Source: Flavobacterium tegetincola DSM 22377 (GTDB lineage: Bacteria > Bacteroidota > Bacteroidia > Flavobacteriales > Flavobacteriaceae). From it: DNA of 64,000 bases. Shown here in pieces: positions 1-9,149 of the stretch. Position numbers and translations under genes: made by a program. The notes under the pieces are model-generated. The model saw nothing but the letters and a program-made list of their open reading frames with translations, made no database searches and was not told the origin of the DNA. The DNA lies in NCBI RefSeq assembly GCF_000425485.1, contig NZ_AUDN01000020.1, positions 62,001 to 126,000 on the forward strand. The letters are read 5' to 3'. Numbering within the stretch: the first letter of the stretch is position 1; every line of letters starts with the position of its first letter.

Positions 1-2
1 TT

Positions 3-686
3 TATCAAGCGGAAGTATACCAAACATTAGAACTCAACTCTTTTGAGAATTTTAAAGATCAAATTCCCGCTTTAAGAGAGGTAGCAGAAAGACACAATTT
101 GGGACACATTCCAATTAAAAATGTGTTATTAAGTGGCGATTTAGTGTCAAATATCATAAACTTGGTGGAGTCAGAACACATTAATTTTGTGATTATGGGA
201 ACTTCTCGGGCAAGCGGTTTTAAAGAGATGTTTTTAGGAAGTAATACCGCCAATGTAATGACTGGAAGTGATGCTTGCATTATCGGAATTCCAGACGACT
301 CCTATTACAGACCAATCCGAAAAATTTGTTACACAACACAATTTTCTGATGAGGAACAAGAAGCGCTTCGAAAATTATTGCCCATCGCTAAAAAGTTTGA
401 TGCCGAAATCGAATGCATTTTCATTCAAACCGAAGACAATGAAGTAAAGGATGTGATTGTGGCCAACTGGAAATTACTTTTTAAAGATGAAAAAGTGAGT
501 TTTCATACCATTAAAAGTGAAAATGTAGAAGATTCCATTTTAAATTTTTTAGAAACCAATCACATTAATTTATTGGCTGTAGCCAAGCACAAACGCGGAT
601 TCTGGGACAGTCTTTTTCATGCCAGTTTGACTAAAAAATTGGCCATGAACATTCATATTCCGCTTTTAGTACTACACGACCATTGA
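3..686 (+). CDS. Universal stress protein (UspA family), 5'-truncated by the window edge
   Basis: The open frame enters from the left edge, so the true start lies outside the window and about 228 codons are visible. The first visible part is the end of one Usp domain, with the glycine-rich nucleotide-loop segment MGTSRASGFKEMFLGSN. It matches the family's G-2x-G-9x-G(S/T) motif except that the second Gly is Arg. It is followed by a second Usp-like domain that ends IHIPLLVLHDH, so this is a tandem two-domain Usp of the kind common in Bacteroidota. The second domain lacks the glycine loop and is probably structural. Usp proteins are cytoplasmic stress-survival factors; the exact ligand cannot be told. 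The gene stands alone, 59 bases before the MutS-like gene on the same strand. A TTG at 99 is an internal codon, not the start. Confidence 0.85.
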   Translation, partial: YQAEVYQTLELNSFENFKDQIPALREVAERHNLGHIPIKNVLLSGDLVSNIINLVESEHINFVIMGTSRASGFKEMFLGSNTANVMTGSDACIIGIPDDSYYRPIRKICYTTQFSDEEQEALRKLLPIAKKFDAEIECIFIQTEDNEVKDVIVANWKLLFKDEKVSFHTIKSENVEDSILNFLETNHINLLAVAKHKRGFWDSLFHASLTKKLAMNIHIPLLVLHDH

Positions 687-745
687 TTTTTTAGTAATTA
701 GGAAGTAGTTACAGTATATTTGTCAAAGTTTCAATACCAGATATA

Positions 746-2512
746 ATGTACCAAGAATTACAAGACCATTACCGAAGTCAATTAAAAATACGTACCCGGA
801 AGTACAGTGCAATCAGTCTATTTAGAGTGGTAGTTGCTGTACTTTTTTTGGTAAATGCCTATTTGGCAATTGAAGCGTATCAAACCTTCCATTTCTATAT
901 CGGAATCTTACTTGTGGCTGTTTTCATCGCCGTCATGCGATTTCACAAAGCGATTGAATTAAAAAGAAAGCTGGATCAAAATCTTATGCAAATCAATACC
1001 GCCGAAGCCGCTTATATCAATGAGCAAAAACTTCCCTTTGAAAACGGATCTGAATATATTGATTTTAAGCATGAATATGCCTATGATCTAGATGTTTTTG
1101 GACCGGATTCGTTGTTCCAGCACTTAAACCGAACGGCCACTTTTATTGGTAAGAAAAGATTAGCCAACCAATTACTTGCGTGTCAAAATCAGGAACAAAT
1201 ATCGCTCAATCAGCAAGCTATTCAGGAATTGGCCAAAGACCTCACTTGGAGGCAAGATTTTGAAGCAATTGCCAAGTTGAGTACTGATTCCGAGAAATTG
1301 TACACCAAACTTAAAAATTGGAGTACCGCGCCAAGTGCCCCAATTGGAACTTTCATGCACGTACTTTCGTATGTTACACCACTTTTATTTATTGCAGCAA
1401 TTACGACATACTTTCTTACAGAAAAATATGTTTTCTTATCGGTAAGTAGTTTTATCTTTGTTTTCAACTTGGGTTTACTGGGTAATTTCTTTAAACGCAT
1501 TATGATCGAAAATGCTAATTCGGAGCATATTGACAAAACCTTGTTGCATTACAGCTCACTTTTGTCAAAAATAGAAAAAAGTACTTTTTCGTCTCCGTAT
1601 TTAATTCAATTGCAGGATCAACTGCTTGCAAATAATGAAAAGACTTCGGTCAAAATTAAAAAGCTATCAGAATTATTTGCTCGGTTGGACAGTATTGGAA
1701 ATTTAGTAACTACGCCTATTTTTAATGGTGTTTTTCTGTTTCACATTCATACACTAAAAGCGCTAATTGATTGGAAGAAAAAGAACGGAAGTCAATTAAT
1801 GTCGGCCATTGAAGTCATGGGAGAGGTGGAAATGCTCAATAGTTTGGCAAATTTCACCTACAACAATCCCGAATATGCTTTTCCAAAATTAAATAACGAT
1901 TACGCCATTGCCTTCACGGATTTAAGTCATCCTTTATTGAATAAAAAAAATAGAATAGGGAATGACGTGAATTTTTCAAAAGAAAATTTCATCATTCTCA
2001 CCGGATCGAATATGTCGGGCAAAAGTACTTTTTTAAGAAGTTTAGGAATCAATATGGTTTTGGCAGGAACGGGAGCACCCGTTTGTGCATCGGAAGCGAA
2101 TATTCACCCGCTAAAAGTATTAGTTTCGATGCGACTATCCGACTCATTATCCGACAGTACCTCTTATTTCTTTGCCGAAATCAAGCGTTTGAAGCAAATT
2201 ATGGACAGCCTAGAAAATGAGCGATCCTTTGTGTTGCTAGACGAAATCCTCCGAGGAACCAATTCAGATGACAAACGGAATGGAACCATTGAAGTGATCA
2301 AGAAAATGATTCAGAAAAATGCCGTTGGAGCTATAGCAACTCATGATACGGAAGTGTGTTTGACTACTAATGCGTTTCCAAATCAGTTGGTAAACAAATC
2401 CTTTGAAGTAGCGATCGTGGATAATGAGTTGTTCTTTGATTACAAATTACGCGACGGTATTTGTCAAAATAAAAGTGCTACATTTATTATGAAAAAGTGG
2501 GGCGTGATCTAG
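746..2512 (+). CDS. Membrane-anchored MutS-like ATPase
   Basis: 588 aa. The C-terminal third is a MutS domain V ATPase: Walker A GSNMSGKST near residues 419-427 and Walker B FVLLDEILRGTNSDD near 494-508, followed by the conserved THD of the switch region. The middle resembles the MutS lever/clamp helices. The N-terminal mismatch-recognition domains of true MutS (about 850 aa) are absent. Instead there are two hydrophobic helices near residues 25-65 and another hydrophobic pair near 205-250, so the protein is probably inner-membrane bound. This architecture recurs in Bacteroidota and is usually annotated just as a MutS-family protein; its substrate is unknown and it is unlikely to do classical mismatch repair. 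It is transcribed alone, with a 265-bp gap downstream. Confidence 0.85.
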   Translation: MYQELQDHYRSQLKIRTRKYSAISLFRVVVAVLFLVNAYLAIEAYQTFHFYIGILLVAVFIAVMRFHKAIELKRKLDQNLMQINTAEAAYINEQKLPFENGSEYIDFKHEYAYDLDVFGPDSLFQHLNRTATFIGKKRLANQLLACQNQEQISLNQQAIQELAKDLTWRQDFEAIAKLSTDSEKLYTKLKNWSTAPSAPIGTFMHVLSYVTPLLFIAAITTYFLTEKYVFLSVSSFIFVFNLGLLGNFFKRIMIENANSEHIDKTLLHYSSLLSKIEKSTFSSPYLIQLQDQLLANNEKTSVKIKKLSELFARLDSIGNLVTTPIFNGVFLFHIHTLKALIDWKKKNGSQLMSAIEVMGEVEMLNSLANFTYNNPEYAFPKLNNDYAIAFTDLSHPLLNKKNRIGNDVNFSKENFIILTGSNMSGKSTFLRSLGINMVLAGTGAPVCASEANIHPLKVLVSMRLSDSLSDSTSYFFAEIKRLKQIMDSLENERSFVLLDEILRGTNSDDKRNGTIEVIKKMIQKNAVGAIATHDTEVCLTTNAFPNQLVNKSFEVAIVDNELFFDYKLRDGICQNKSATFIMKKWGVI

Positions 2513-2540
2513 TTGAATTCAATTGACAGATAGTTTTATT

Positions 2541-2608
2541 TACACAAATTGCACAAATTTTTACAGATGTATCTTTTTTAATTTGTGAAAATTTATGCAA
2601 TCTGTGTA
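2541..2608. repeat. Imperfect palindromic repeat, ACACAAATTGCACAAATT family, copy 1
   Basis: Arms TACACAAATTGCACAAATTT and, on the other side, AATTTGTGAAAATTTATGCA followed by ATCTGTGTA are imperfect reverse complements spanning 68 bp. The same sequence family recurs at 26608-26666. It lies between the MutS-like gene and the aldehyde dehydrogenase. From 2631 to 2675 there is also a degenerate run of TTCCA units (AACTTCCAAATTCCAAC and similar). Nothing else is seen in this 265-bp gap. Confidence 0.6.
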
Positions 2609-2777
2609 GCTCTTATTTTTTCGCCTACTAACTTCAACTTCCAAATTCCAACTCAATTTTCCAGCTTCCATCTTCCGATCTTCTCAACCAATCAACTGTT
2701 AAACTTAAACAAAGCCATTCTACTTTCCGGCTTTGAATTTGTAATTTAGTGCTGCTAATGAAAAAAAAAGTAGTAAA

Positions 2778-4148
2778 ATGAGTATTCAAACCACAAATCC
2801 GTACACTAACAAAGTCGTAAAATCATTTCATCCTATAAATGAAGACGAATTAGAGCAAAAAATTACAGCAGCTCACAAAGCATATCAAAGTTGGAAAACA
2901 ACACCAATTGCTGAACGTGCAAAATACCTGCATAAAGTTGCCGAACTGATGTTAGAACGCAAGCAGGAACTTGCCCAGATTATTACACTTGAAATGGGGA
3001 AACTCATTAAACAAAGTGAAGCCGAAATTGAAATGTGTGCTTCCGTTTACGCATATTATGCAGCCAATAGCGAAGAATTTCTGAAAGATAAAGAAATTGA
3101 CGACGACGGCGGAAAAGCGTTTATCCGCTACACACCAAAAGGAATTATTTTGGGAGTAGAACCTTGGAATTATCCGTTCAATCAAGTGGGTCGTTTGACA
3201 GCACCCAATATTATGGCGGGAAATGTTGTGGTTATTAAGCACGCATCTAATGTGCCGCAATGTGCTCAAATGATTGAAGATTTGTTTCACGACGCCGGAT
3301 TGCCAAAAGGAGTCTACACTAATTTATATTTAGAAAGTAGTCGAATTGCAAAATTGACTGAAGATCCTAGAATCGTTGCAATGTCATTGACAGGTAGTGA
3401 AAAAGCGGGAGCAAGTCTTGCTGAGAATGCGGGTAGAAATCTGAAGAAATCGGTGCTTGAATTGGGAGGAAGCGACCCTTTCATAGTTTTAGAAGATGCC
3501 GATATGGATTTAGTACTGAAAGAAATAATGATCGGACGTTTTGGAAATATGGGTCAAGCCTGTACATCGTCAAAGCGAATTATTATACACGAAAGTCTTG
3601 CAGATGAATTTACTGAAAAATTAAGTGATGAGTTGTTTCATTTAAAAGCAGGCGATCCAATGGATCCTGCTACATCGGCCGGACCAATGGTCAGTCAAGA
3701 AGCAGCAGAGCATATATTAGAGCAAGTAATGGATACCGTAAATGCTGGTGCCAAATTAATTGCCGGAGGAAAATTAATGAACCGTGAGGGCGCCTTTTTT
3801 GAACCTACGATTTTAACGGAAGTCAAATCTGGAATGAGAGCATATCACGAAGAATTATTTGGACCTGTGGCTGTAATTTATCGCGTTAAAAGCCAAGATG
3901 AGGCAATCCAACTGGCCAACGACTCTACCTTTGGTTTAGGAGGTTCAGTATTTAGTGAGGACATTGAAAGAGCGATTGACGTAGCAAGTAAAATTGATAC
4001 AGGAATGGTTTTCATCAATGAACATGCGGCTTCAAAACCTGATTTACCTTTTGGAGGAACCAAACGTTCGGGATACGGAACGGAATTGTCTCCTTCTGCA
4101 GCACGGGAGTTCATGAATGAGAAATTAATTCGAATTAAAAATAGGTAA
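2778..4148 (+). CDS. NAD(P)-dependent aldehyde dehydrogenase, succinate-semialdehyde dehydrogenase type
   Basis: 456 aa, full length for the short GabD/Sad-type branch. Family landmarks are all present: the VEPWNYPF cofactor-binding segment near residue 127, the general base Glu228 in LELGG, the nucleophile Cys262 in GQACTSSKR, and EELFGPV near 356. It should oxidise an aldehyde to an acid with NAD(P)+. Succinate semialdehyde is the best guess from overall resemblance, but aldehyde dehydrogenase specificity cannot be fixed by sequence alone. It is monocistronic and faces dnaN across a bidirectional terminator. No flanking gabT is present, so a dedicated GABA operon is not supported here. Confidence 0.85.
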   Translation: MSIQTTNPYTNKVVKSFHPINEDELEQKITAAHKAYQSWKTTPIAERAKYLHKVAELMLERKQELAQIITLEMGKLIKQSEAEIEMCASVYAYYAANSEEFLKDKEIDDDGGKAFIRYTPKGIILGVEPWNYPFNQVGRLTAPNIMAGNVVVIKHASNVPQCAQMIEDLFHDAGLPKGVYTNLYLESSRIAKLTEDPRIVAMSLTGSEKAGASLAENAGRNLKKSVLELGGSDPFIVLEDADMDLVLKEIMIGRFGNMGQACTSSKRIIIHESLADEFTEKLSDELFHLKAGDPMDPATSAGPMVSQEAAEHILEQVMDTVNAGAKLIAGGKLMNREGAFFEPTILTEVKSGMRAYHEELFGPVAVIYRVKSQDEAIQLANDSTFGLGGSVFSEDIERAIDVASKIDTGMVFINEHAASKPDLPFGGTKRSGYGTELSPSAAREFMNEKLIRIKNR

Positions 4149-4171
4149 TACTATTTTTCAAGTAAAAGCAT

Positions 4172-4204
4172 AAAAAAACCGTAGCATTACACTACGGTTT
4201 TTTC
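4172..4204. terminator. Bidirectional terminator between aldehyde dehydrogenase and dnaN
   Basis: Stem ACCGTAG/CTACGGT (4178-4184 with 4192-4198) and a 7-nt loop, with an A tract on the left and a T tract on the right. It can serve both convergent transcripts. Confidence 0.85.
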
Positions 4205-4223
4205 TATGTATAGAAGTGTTCTA

Positions 4224-5348
4224 CTAGTTATTTAACATTACTGGCATAACCAACATCGTTACTGTTTCTCCTTCTTCTAATCCGTCAATTGGCGTTAGAA
4301 TTCCCGCACGATTGGGAAGAGACATTTCCAACATAATTTCGTCGGATTGTAAGTTGGTCAACATTTCTGTCAAGAAACGCGAGTTGAAGCCAATTTGCAT
4401 ATCGTCACCTTGGTAGTCACACGTCAATCGTTCTTCTGCTTTATTAGAATAATCAATATCTTCTGCTGAAATATTTAATTCGGTTCCAGCAATTTTCAAT
4501 CGAATTTGGTGCGTTGTTTTGTTAGAGAAAATCGCCACACGTTTTACAGAGCTCAAGAATTGTTGTCTGTCGATCAATAATTTGTTTGGATTTTCTTTTG
4601 GAATAACCGCTTCGTAATTTGGATATTTTCCATCAATTAGACGACACATTAAAATGTAGTTGTCAAACGAAAATGTAGCATTAGAATCATTGTATTCAAT
4701 CTTAATTTCTGCATCAGAAGTAGAAAGAATATTCTTTAAAATGGTCAATGGTTTTTTAGGCATGATAAAATCAGCTACTTGAGACGCTTTTACATCTGTT
4801 CGTGCATATTTTACCAATTTATGTGCGTCTGTTGCTACAAAGATCAATCCTTCCGGAGAAAATTGAAAGAAGACACCTGACATTACAGGACGTAAATCAT
4901 CGTTACCTGCAGCAAAAATCGTTTTGCTAACAGCTGTAGCCAAAACACCCGCTGGAACTAAAGTTACCGATGGATCTTCTAACTGAACTGATTTTGGAAA
5001 TTCTTCACCTGGTGCATACGCCAAAGCATATTTCCCTGAATTAGAACTAATTTCAATCGTACTATTTTCTTCAACGGTGAATGTCAACGGTTGTTCTGGA
5101 AAGGTTTTCAAGATCTCCAAAAGCAACTTTGCAGGCACGGCAACACTTCCGGTACTGGTGGAATCGATATCGATGGTGGATGACATCGTCGTTTCTAAAT
5201 CAGAAGCAGAAACCGTTAAAACGGTTGTGTTTAATTCAAACAAAAAGTTGTCTAATATGGGTAAAGTATTGTTACTATTGATAACGCTACCTAAAACTTG
5301 TAATTGTTTTAATAAGTACGAACTCGATACGATGAACTTCATTTTCAT
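4224..5348 (-). CDS. dnaN: DNA polymerase III beta subunit (sliding clamp)
   Basis: 374 aa, matching the usual clamp length. Three repeated clamp folds can be followed: N-terminal MKFIVSSSYLLKQLQVLGSV, a central KTIFAAGNDDLRPVMSGV segment, and a C-terminal end LTPIDGLEEGETVTMLVMPV that forms part of the cleft for polymerase and partner peptides. It encircles DNA as a dimer and gives processivity to the replicative polymerase. Met3 is an equally plausible start, since many relatives begin MKFIVSS. The gene follows gldG by 94 bases on the same strand, with its own -7 box in between. dnaA, recF and gyrB are not adjacent, so this is not a replication-origin cluster. Confidence 0.97.
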   Translation of the reverse strand: MKMKFIVSSSYLLKQLQVLGSVINSNNTLPILDNFLFELNTTVLTVSASDLETTMSSTIDIDSTSTGSVAVPAKLLLEILKTFPEQPLTFTVEENSTIEISSNSGKYALAYAPGEEFPKSVQLEDPSVTLVPAGVLATAVSKTIFAAGNDDLRPVMSGVFFQFSPEGLIFVATDAHKLVKYARTDVKASQVADFIMPKKPLTILKNILSTSDAEIKIEYNDSNATFSFDNYILMCRLIDGKYPNYEAVIPKENPNKLLIDRQQFLSSVKRVAIFSNKTTHQIRLKIAGTELNISAEDIDYSNKAEERLTCDYQGDDMQIGFNSRFLTEMLTNLQSDEIMLEMSLPNRAGILTPIDGLEEGETVTMLVMPVMLNN

Positions 5349-5395
5349 TTATTTTTATCTCTTCGACCCTTTGTAGGCGAAAATTTTACATTGCA

Positions 5396-5403
5396 CAAAT
5401 ATA
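5396..5403 (-). promoter_or_regulatory. -7 box upstream of dnaN
   Basis: TATATTTG read on the minus strand fits the Bacteroidota TAnnTTTG consensus, about 50 bases before the dnaN start. No clear -33 TTTG is visible. Confidence 0.45.
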
Positions 5404-5442
5404 TCTTAATTGCTTTAATTAAAATAGTAAATTTTTAAAATT

Positions 5443-7107
5443 TTATTGGTACTTGCGTTTTCTAATGAACGTAAAAGCAAAACCAAATGCCGCTAGCAAA
5501 ACTAATGGAATTCCGACTGTAATTATTTGAGATGTCGTATACTTTTCACTTACTTTTTGTTCATCAAGTAAAGGCAGCTCTACATTTTTACTTCGAATAT
5601 TGATTAAACCTTCGTCATCCAATAAGTAATTGATACTGTTGATTAAAAAATCTTTATTCCCGTACACTTGTTGTGTCCATTGGTCGTAACCATTCAGTAC
5701 CGGTTTTTTATTGACGTACATATAATTGACAATATCGCCATCAGCAATTACAATCATTTTTGTAGCCACTCCTTGGTCTTTATTGTCAGAAATTTTAAAG
5801 GGTTTTACACGATTATTGTACACCGAAGTAAATTTACCTTCTAATAAAGTACCGATAATTTGATTTCCTTCGTTAAATTTACTTTCGTCCAAATCGTCCA
5901 TAAATTGATCCAAACCAATTAAAATTGGCGCACCAACTGCCTTGGATTGTGGCGAACTTTTTAAAAGAACGGTCTTTTTAATGCCGTTTTTCAACGTATC
6001 CATTTGATTGGCAAATTCTAATTTTACCAAATTAATATTTTTGTTAATCGGATGATTTTCTTCCGACCTTACCGTGGGCGAATACAACCAATCTATTGGG
6101 AAATCCTCACCAGTTTCTGACTTGGCGGTTATTGGCGTAGAAAGTAAATCTTGCACCAATCGCGGATTAATACGAACACCGTATTTAAAAAACAAGTCGT
6201 CTAGATTTAGATTTCTAGGAAAAGCAACGGTTTGCTGGTCTGCATTTTGCAAGCTGTCTAAATCAACCGTTACTTGATCCATCAGCCACATGGTTTTTCC
6301 ACCTTGCATAATGTATTGATCTAAAATATATTTTTCCTCGTCCGAAAAGGCTTGCGTCGGTTTTACAATCAAAGCCATATCAAAACGCTTCAGATTTTCT
6401 AGCGTTTTGGGCAAATCATTGGTCAAAGAATCCAAGTTGAATTCGCCCAGAGCGTAATATTCTTTTGCATTCAAAAGCAAATCCGACATATATTTATCAG
6501 CGATTTGACCATTACCTTTTAAAATTGCAATACGTTTTTTCTTTTCTGAAGTCAATTTTGTAATGGCGTCCGTAAATGCATACTCTAATAATTGAACCGA
6601 TTTATTGATGTTTTCTTCCGGTTTATTTCCGTAATTATTCACTAAAAGTGGTACTCGAACTGATTTTTCGCCCATATTGGCGATTGCCCAAGGAAAAATC
6701 TGAATGAGTTCTTTTTTACCTTTATTATTTTGGTTGATATTCGTAGGCGAAAATCCCAAACCGATTAATTCAGCAGCAAATTGGTCTGCATTGGCTTCAT
6801 CAGCATTTGGATTGTTGAATTTGAATATAATGTTGCTATTGTACGCTTTGTACTCTTCTAATAATTGATACGTTTCGCTTTGCAAACGTTTAAATTCTAC
6901 CGGGAAATCGCCGTCCAAAAACACATCAATGTTGATGGGTTCTTTTACATTTTTCAGTAGATTTAAAGTCGTTTCCGACAAGGTATAGCGTTGATCTGAA
7001 GTCAAATCAAAACGCTTGAAAAATTGGGAACTGATAGCGTTTACAATAATTAAAGCAACGATAGTTAGTCCTAAATGTTTGATATTTTTCTTGGTATAAG
7101 TAGTCAT
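5443..7107 (-). CDS. gldG: Gliding motility ABC transporter substrate-binding-like protein GldG
   Basis: 554 aa. One N-terminal membrane helix (about residues 10-30), a long extracytoplasmic ABC-type uncharacterised-transport domain, and a C-terminal membrane helix (about 527-547) followed by RKRKYQ. The segment FKRFDLTSDQRYTLS near the N-terminus is typical of GldG. In Flavobacterium, GldG works with the permease GldF and the ATPase GldA and is needed for gliding, though the transported substrate is unsettled. Its ATG overlaps the last base of the gldF stop codon (TAATG), a sign of translational coupling. gldA is not in this window. Confidence 0.95.
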   Translation of the reverse strand: MTTYTKKNIKHLGLTIVALIIVNAISSQFFKRFDLTSDQRYTLSETTLNLLKNVKEPINIDVFLDGDFPVEFKRLQSETYQLLEEYKAYNSNIIFKFNNPNADEANADQFAAELIGLGFSPTNINQNNKGKKELIQIFPWAIANMGEKSVRVPLLVNNYGNKPEENINKSVQLLEYAFTDAITKLTSEKKKRIAILKGNGQIADKYMSDLLLNAKEYYALGEFNLDSLTNDLPKTLENLKRFDMALIVKPTQAFSDEEKYILDQYIMQGGKTMWLMDQVTVDLDSLQNADQQTVAFPRNLNLDDLFFKYGVRINPRLVQDLLSTPITAKSETGEDFPIDWLYSPTVRSEENHPINKNINLVKLEFANQMDTLKNGIKKTVLLKSSPQSKAVGAPILIGLDQFMDDLDESKFNEGNQIIGTLLEGKFTSVYNNRVKPFKISDNKDQGVATKMIVIADGDIVNYMYVNKKPVLNGYDQWTQQVYGNKDFLINSINYLLDDEGLINIRSKNVELPLLDEQKVSEKYTTSQIITVGIPLVLLAAFGFAFTFIRKRKYQ

Positions 7108-7832
7108 TAGGATTTTAGTGCTTTTAATTTATAAATCGTTAATGCTAAAAATAGTACAGATATACTTACAAAGTAAATGATATCTCTTGTGTCCAAAACG
7201 CCTCTGGCCATACTTTTAAAATGCGCATCCATGCCAATTCCAGAAACCGCAGATTGAAACGAGCCAAAATAACTGGCAATTCCTTCAAAGCCAAAATAGA
7301 AAATAAAACAAAGGAAAACAGCTAAAATAAAAGCTACGATTTGATTTTCGGATAGAGTAGAGGTAAAAATTCCAATGGAAGCATACGCTGCAATTAGGAA
7401 AAACAGTCCGAAATAGGAACCCAAGGTACTGCCTAAATCAATGTTTCCTTCGGGCAATCCAAGACCGTAAACCACCCAAACATATAATACAGTGGGAATA
7501 ATGGCAATGGCAATCAAGAGCAAAGCGGCAAAAAATTTACCATTAACAATTGCTGCAATTGACAACGGTTTTGTCAATAGAAGTTCTAAAGTTCCTTGTT
7601 TTCTTTCGTCTGAAAAACTCCGCATGGTAACTGCAGGAATTAGAAATATTAAAATCCAAGGTGCCAGCGTAAAAAACGGACTTAAATCCGCAAATCCGCT
7701 GTTTAAAATATTGAAATCACCATCAAAAACCCACAGAAATAATCCGTTGAGAATTAAGAAAATGGCAATCACTAAATAACCAATTGGCGAACCAAAAAAG
7801 GAATTTATTTCACGAAATAATATGGCTTTCAT
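7107..7832 (-). CDS. gldF: Gliding motility ABC transporter permease GldF
   Basis: 241 aa, with six hydrophobic segments as expected for an ABC-2 type permease. The N-terminus FREINSFFGSPIGYLVIAIF and the internal MRSFSDERKQGTLELLLTKP are characteristic of the family. It should form the membrane channel of the GldAFG transporter in the inner membrane. It lies 57 bases after the ABM protein and shares one base with gldG. It is probably transcribed from upstream, together with the SAM hydrolase and the monooxygenase-like gene. No separate promoter box is obvious. Confidence 0.95.
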   Translation of the reverse strand: MKAILFREINSFFGSPIGYLVIAIFLILNGLFLWVFDGDFNILNSGFADLSPFFTLAPWILIFLIPAVTMRSFSDERKQGTLELLLTKPLSIAAIVNGKFFAALLLIAIAIIPTVLYVWVVYGLGLPEGNIDLGSTLGSYFGLFFLIAAYASIGIFTSTLSENQIVAFILAVFLCFIFYFGFEGIASYFGSFQSAVSGIGMDAHFKSMARGVLDTRDIIYFVSISVLFLALTIYKLKALKS

Positions 7833-7889
7833 ACGTATTGTTTAATAGGTTTAAGGTTCAAGGTTTAAAAGTTGCGTAAACTTTAAACT

Positions 7890-8186
7890 TTAAACAAGAG
7901 AAACTAATTTATCCACACTCCAGGCTTGCGGTTTATCATTGAATAATTTTTTTGTAAACGCCCACACTTCTTTAAACAATTCAGAATGGCGGTAATTCTC
8001 TAAATCCGATTCGTGTTCCCAATAACTGTAGGTAAAAAACAAGTCGGGATTGTCTTTATCTTGATACAGTTCTAATAAACGGTTTCCCGGAGCATTTCGT
8101 ATCTTATCTTTATTTTGTTCGAAATTTTCCAGAAAAGCGGGAATATTTTCTTGGTGAAAAGATAATTTTACAATTCGTACAAACAT
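7890..8186 (-). CDS. Antibiotic biosynthesis monooxygenase (ABM) family protein, putative quinol monooxygenase
   Basis: 98 aa, a single ferredoxin-like ABM domain. Conserved features are the opening FVRIVKLSF, the NAPGNRLLELYQDKDNPDLF strand pair, and YSYWEHESDLENYRHSELFKEVW with the Trp and His usual in the family. Relatives are small dimeric cofactor-independent oxygenases (YgiN-type quinol monooxygenase) or heme-degrading enzymes. No IsdG-type heme triad can be confirmed here. It begins 12 bases after the SAM hydrolase stop, so the two are almost certainly one transcript that reads on toward gldF. Confidence 0.75.
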   Translation of the reverse strand: MFVRIVKLSFHQENIPAFLENFEQNKDKIRNAPGNRLLELYQDKDNPDLFFTYSYWEHESDLENYRHSELFKEVWAFTKKLFNDKPQAWSVDKLVSLV

Positions 8187-8198
8187 ATAATTACTATT

Positions 8199-9044
8199 TT
8201 ATTTAAAAATAATTTCAACAGTGTCGCGGTAATTTAATCCAAACAAACTTGCCGCACAGCCCACTGTTTTTGGATTGCTTCTAAAAACGCCCAATTCCAA
8301 ATAATTGGCTTCATTAAAAATAGCCACACGTTGACCGTCGTAAATATCGTTTGAATAATCCACGTTATTGATGATTTCAGAGTATTTAGGATAAATGGTT
8401 TTTATAGGAGCTTTCTTTTTTATAACTGCTTTGGCATTAAAAAATATCTCATAAGGCCGGCCTTGACCAATTTCTAAAAATAATTTTTTTGAAATATTGG
8501 TTACTACATTGCCAAAATGATCAATGTAAATAATACAGCCTTTAATAACGGCGTTTCCTTCTACAGAAGCTTGTAATTGTGTAACCACTTTCAAAGCATT
8601 GATTTCTTTTCCAATTACATTGAGTAAGCCGCCTTTGGCTATGTGCGTTGCTACGGTCACAAAAACATCGAGGTCCGTGGCATCAAGATGCAACCGATCG
8701 TGAATGTTGATGGCATACATTTTTTCGGGCGTAATTTTTTGGGTCAAAATACTCAAAATACCGTTATCCGCTGCAATGAAATAATGATCGTTCCACTGCA
8801 TTGCAATGTGTTGGTTTTCCTTATTCATTTCTGCATCTACACCAATTAAATGAACGGTTCCTTTTGGAAAACTGGAATACGCAGCTTCAATAAGGTAACT
8901 GGCTTGGGCTACATTAAATGGATCCACATCATGAGAAATATCAATTAGCGTCGCATCGGGTAATTGCGACACAATTTTCCCTTTCAAAGCGCCCACAAAG
9001 TGGTCCTTTAATCCATAATCGGTAAGAAGGGTAATTATTGACAT
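8199..9044 (-). CDS. SAM hydroxide adenosyltransferase (DUF62, chlorinase/fluorinase family)
   Basis: 281 aa, full length. The N-terminus MSIITLLTDYGLKDHFVGALKG carries the conserved Asp and Tyr of the SAM pocket; the middle SHDVDPFNVAQASYL and the DHFGNVVTNI segment are family signatures. Most members hydrolyse S-adenosylmethionine to adenosine and methionine instead of forming C-halogen bonds. The long insertion that marks true fluorinases is not evident, so hydrolysis is the likely reaction. It is the first gene of the minus-strand group that continues with the ABM protein, gldF and gldG, and is divergent from phoH across a 105-bp gap. The role in this organism is unknown. Confidence 0.88.
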   Translation of the reverse strand: MSIITLLTDYGLKDHFVGALKGKIVSQLPDATLIDISHDVDPFNVAQASYLIEAAYSSFPKGTVHLIGVDAEMNKENQHIAMQWNDHYFIAADNGILSILTQKITPEKMYAINIHDRLHLDATDLDVFVTVATHIAKGGLLNVIGKEINALKVVTQLQASVEGNAVIKGCIIYIDHFGNVVTNISKKLFLEIGQGRPYEIFFNAKAVIKKKAPIKTIYPKYSEIINNVDYSNDIYDGQRVAIFNEANYLELGVFRSNPKTVGCAASLFGLNYRDTVEIIFK

Positions 9045-9065
9045 AAAAATGTTTAATTTTATAAA

Positions 9066-9094
9066 TTGTGGAACTCAAAAAAATGCTAAATTTG
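9066..9094 (+). promoter_or_regulatory. Promoter of phoH (TTG-N18-TAAATTTG)
   Basis: -7 box TAAATTTG at 9087-9094 matches TAnnTTTG exactly, with an ATTG -33 element 18 bases upstream. It lies about 55 bases before the phoH TTG start. Confidence 0.65.
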
Positions 9095-9149
9095 AGAATC
9101 GCAAAGCTAATAATTATCAGCGACTATTTTTAATTAAATACTATTCCAT

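Noticed and set aside
4224..5348. Replication origin near dnaN
   Set aside because: No dnaA, recF or gyrB neighbours and no cluster of DnaA boxes could be seen.
7840..7885. TTTAAAC-rich imperfect palindrome before the ABM gene end
   Set aside because: Simple AT-rich sequence with weak pairing; no second copy seen.
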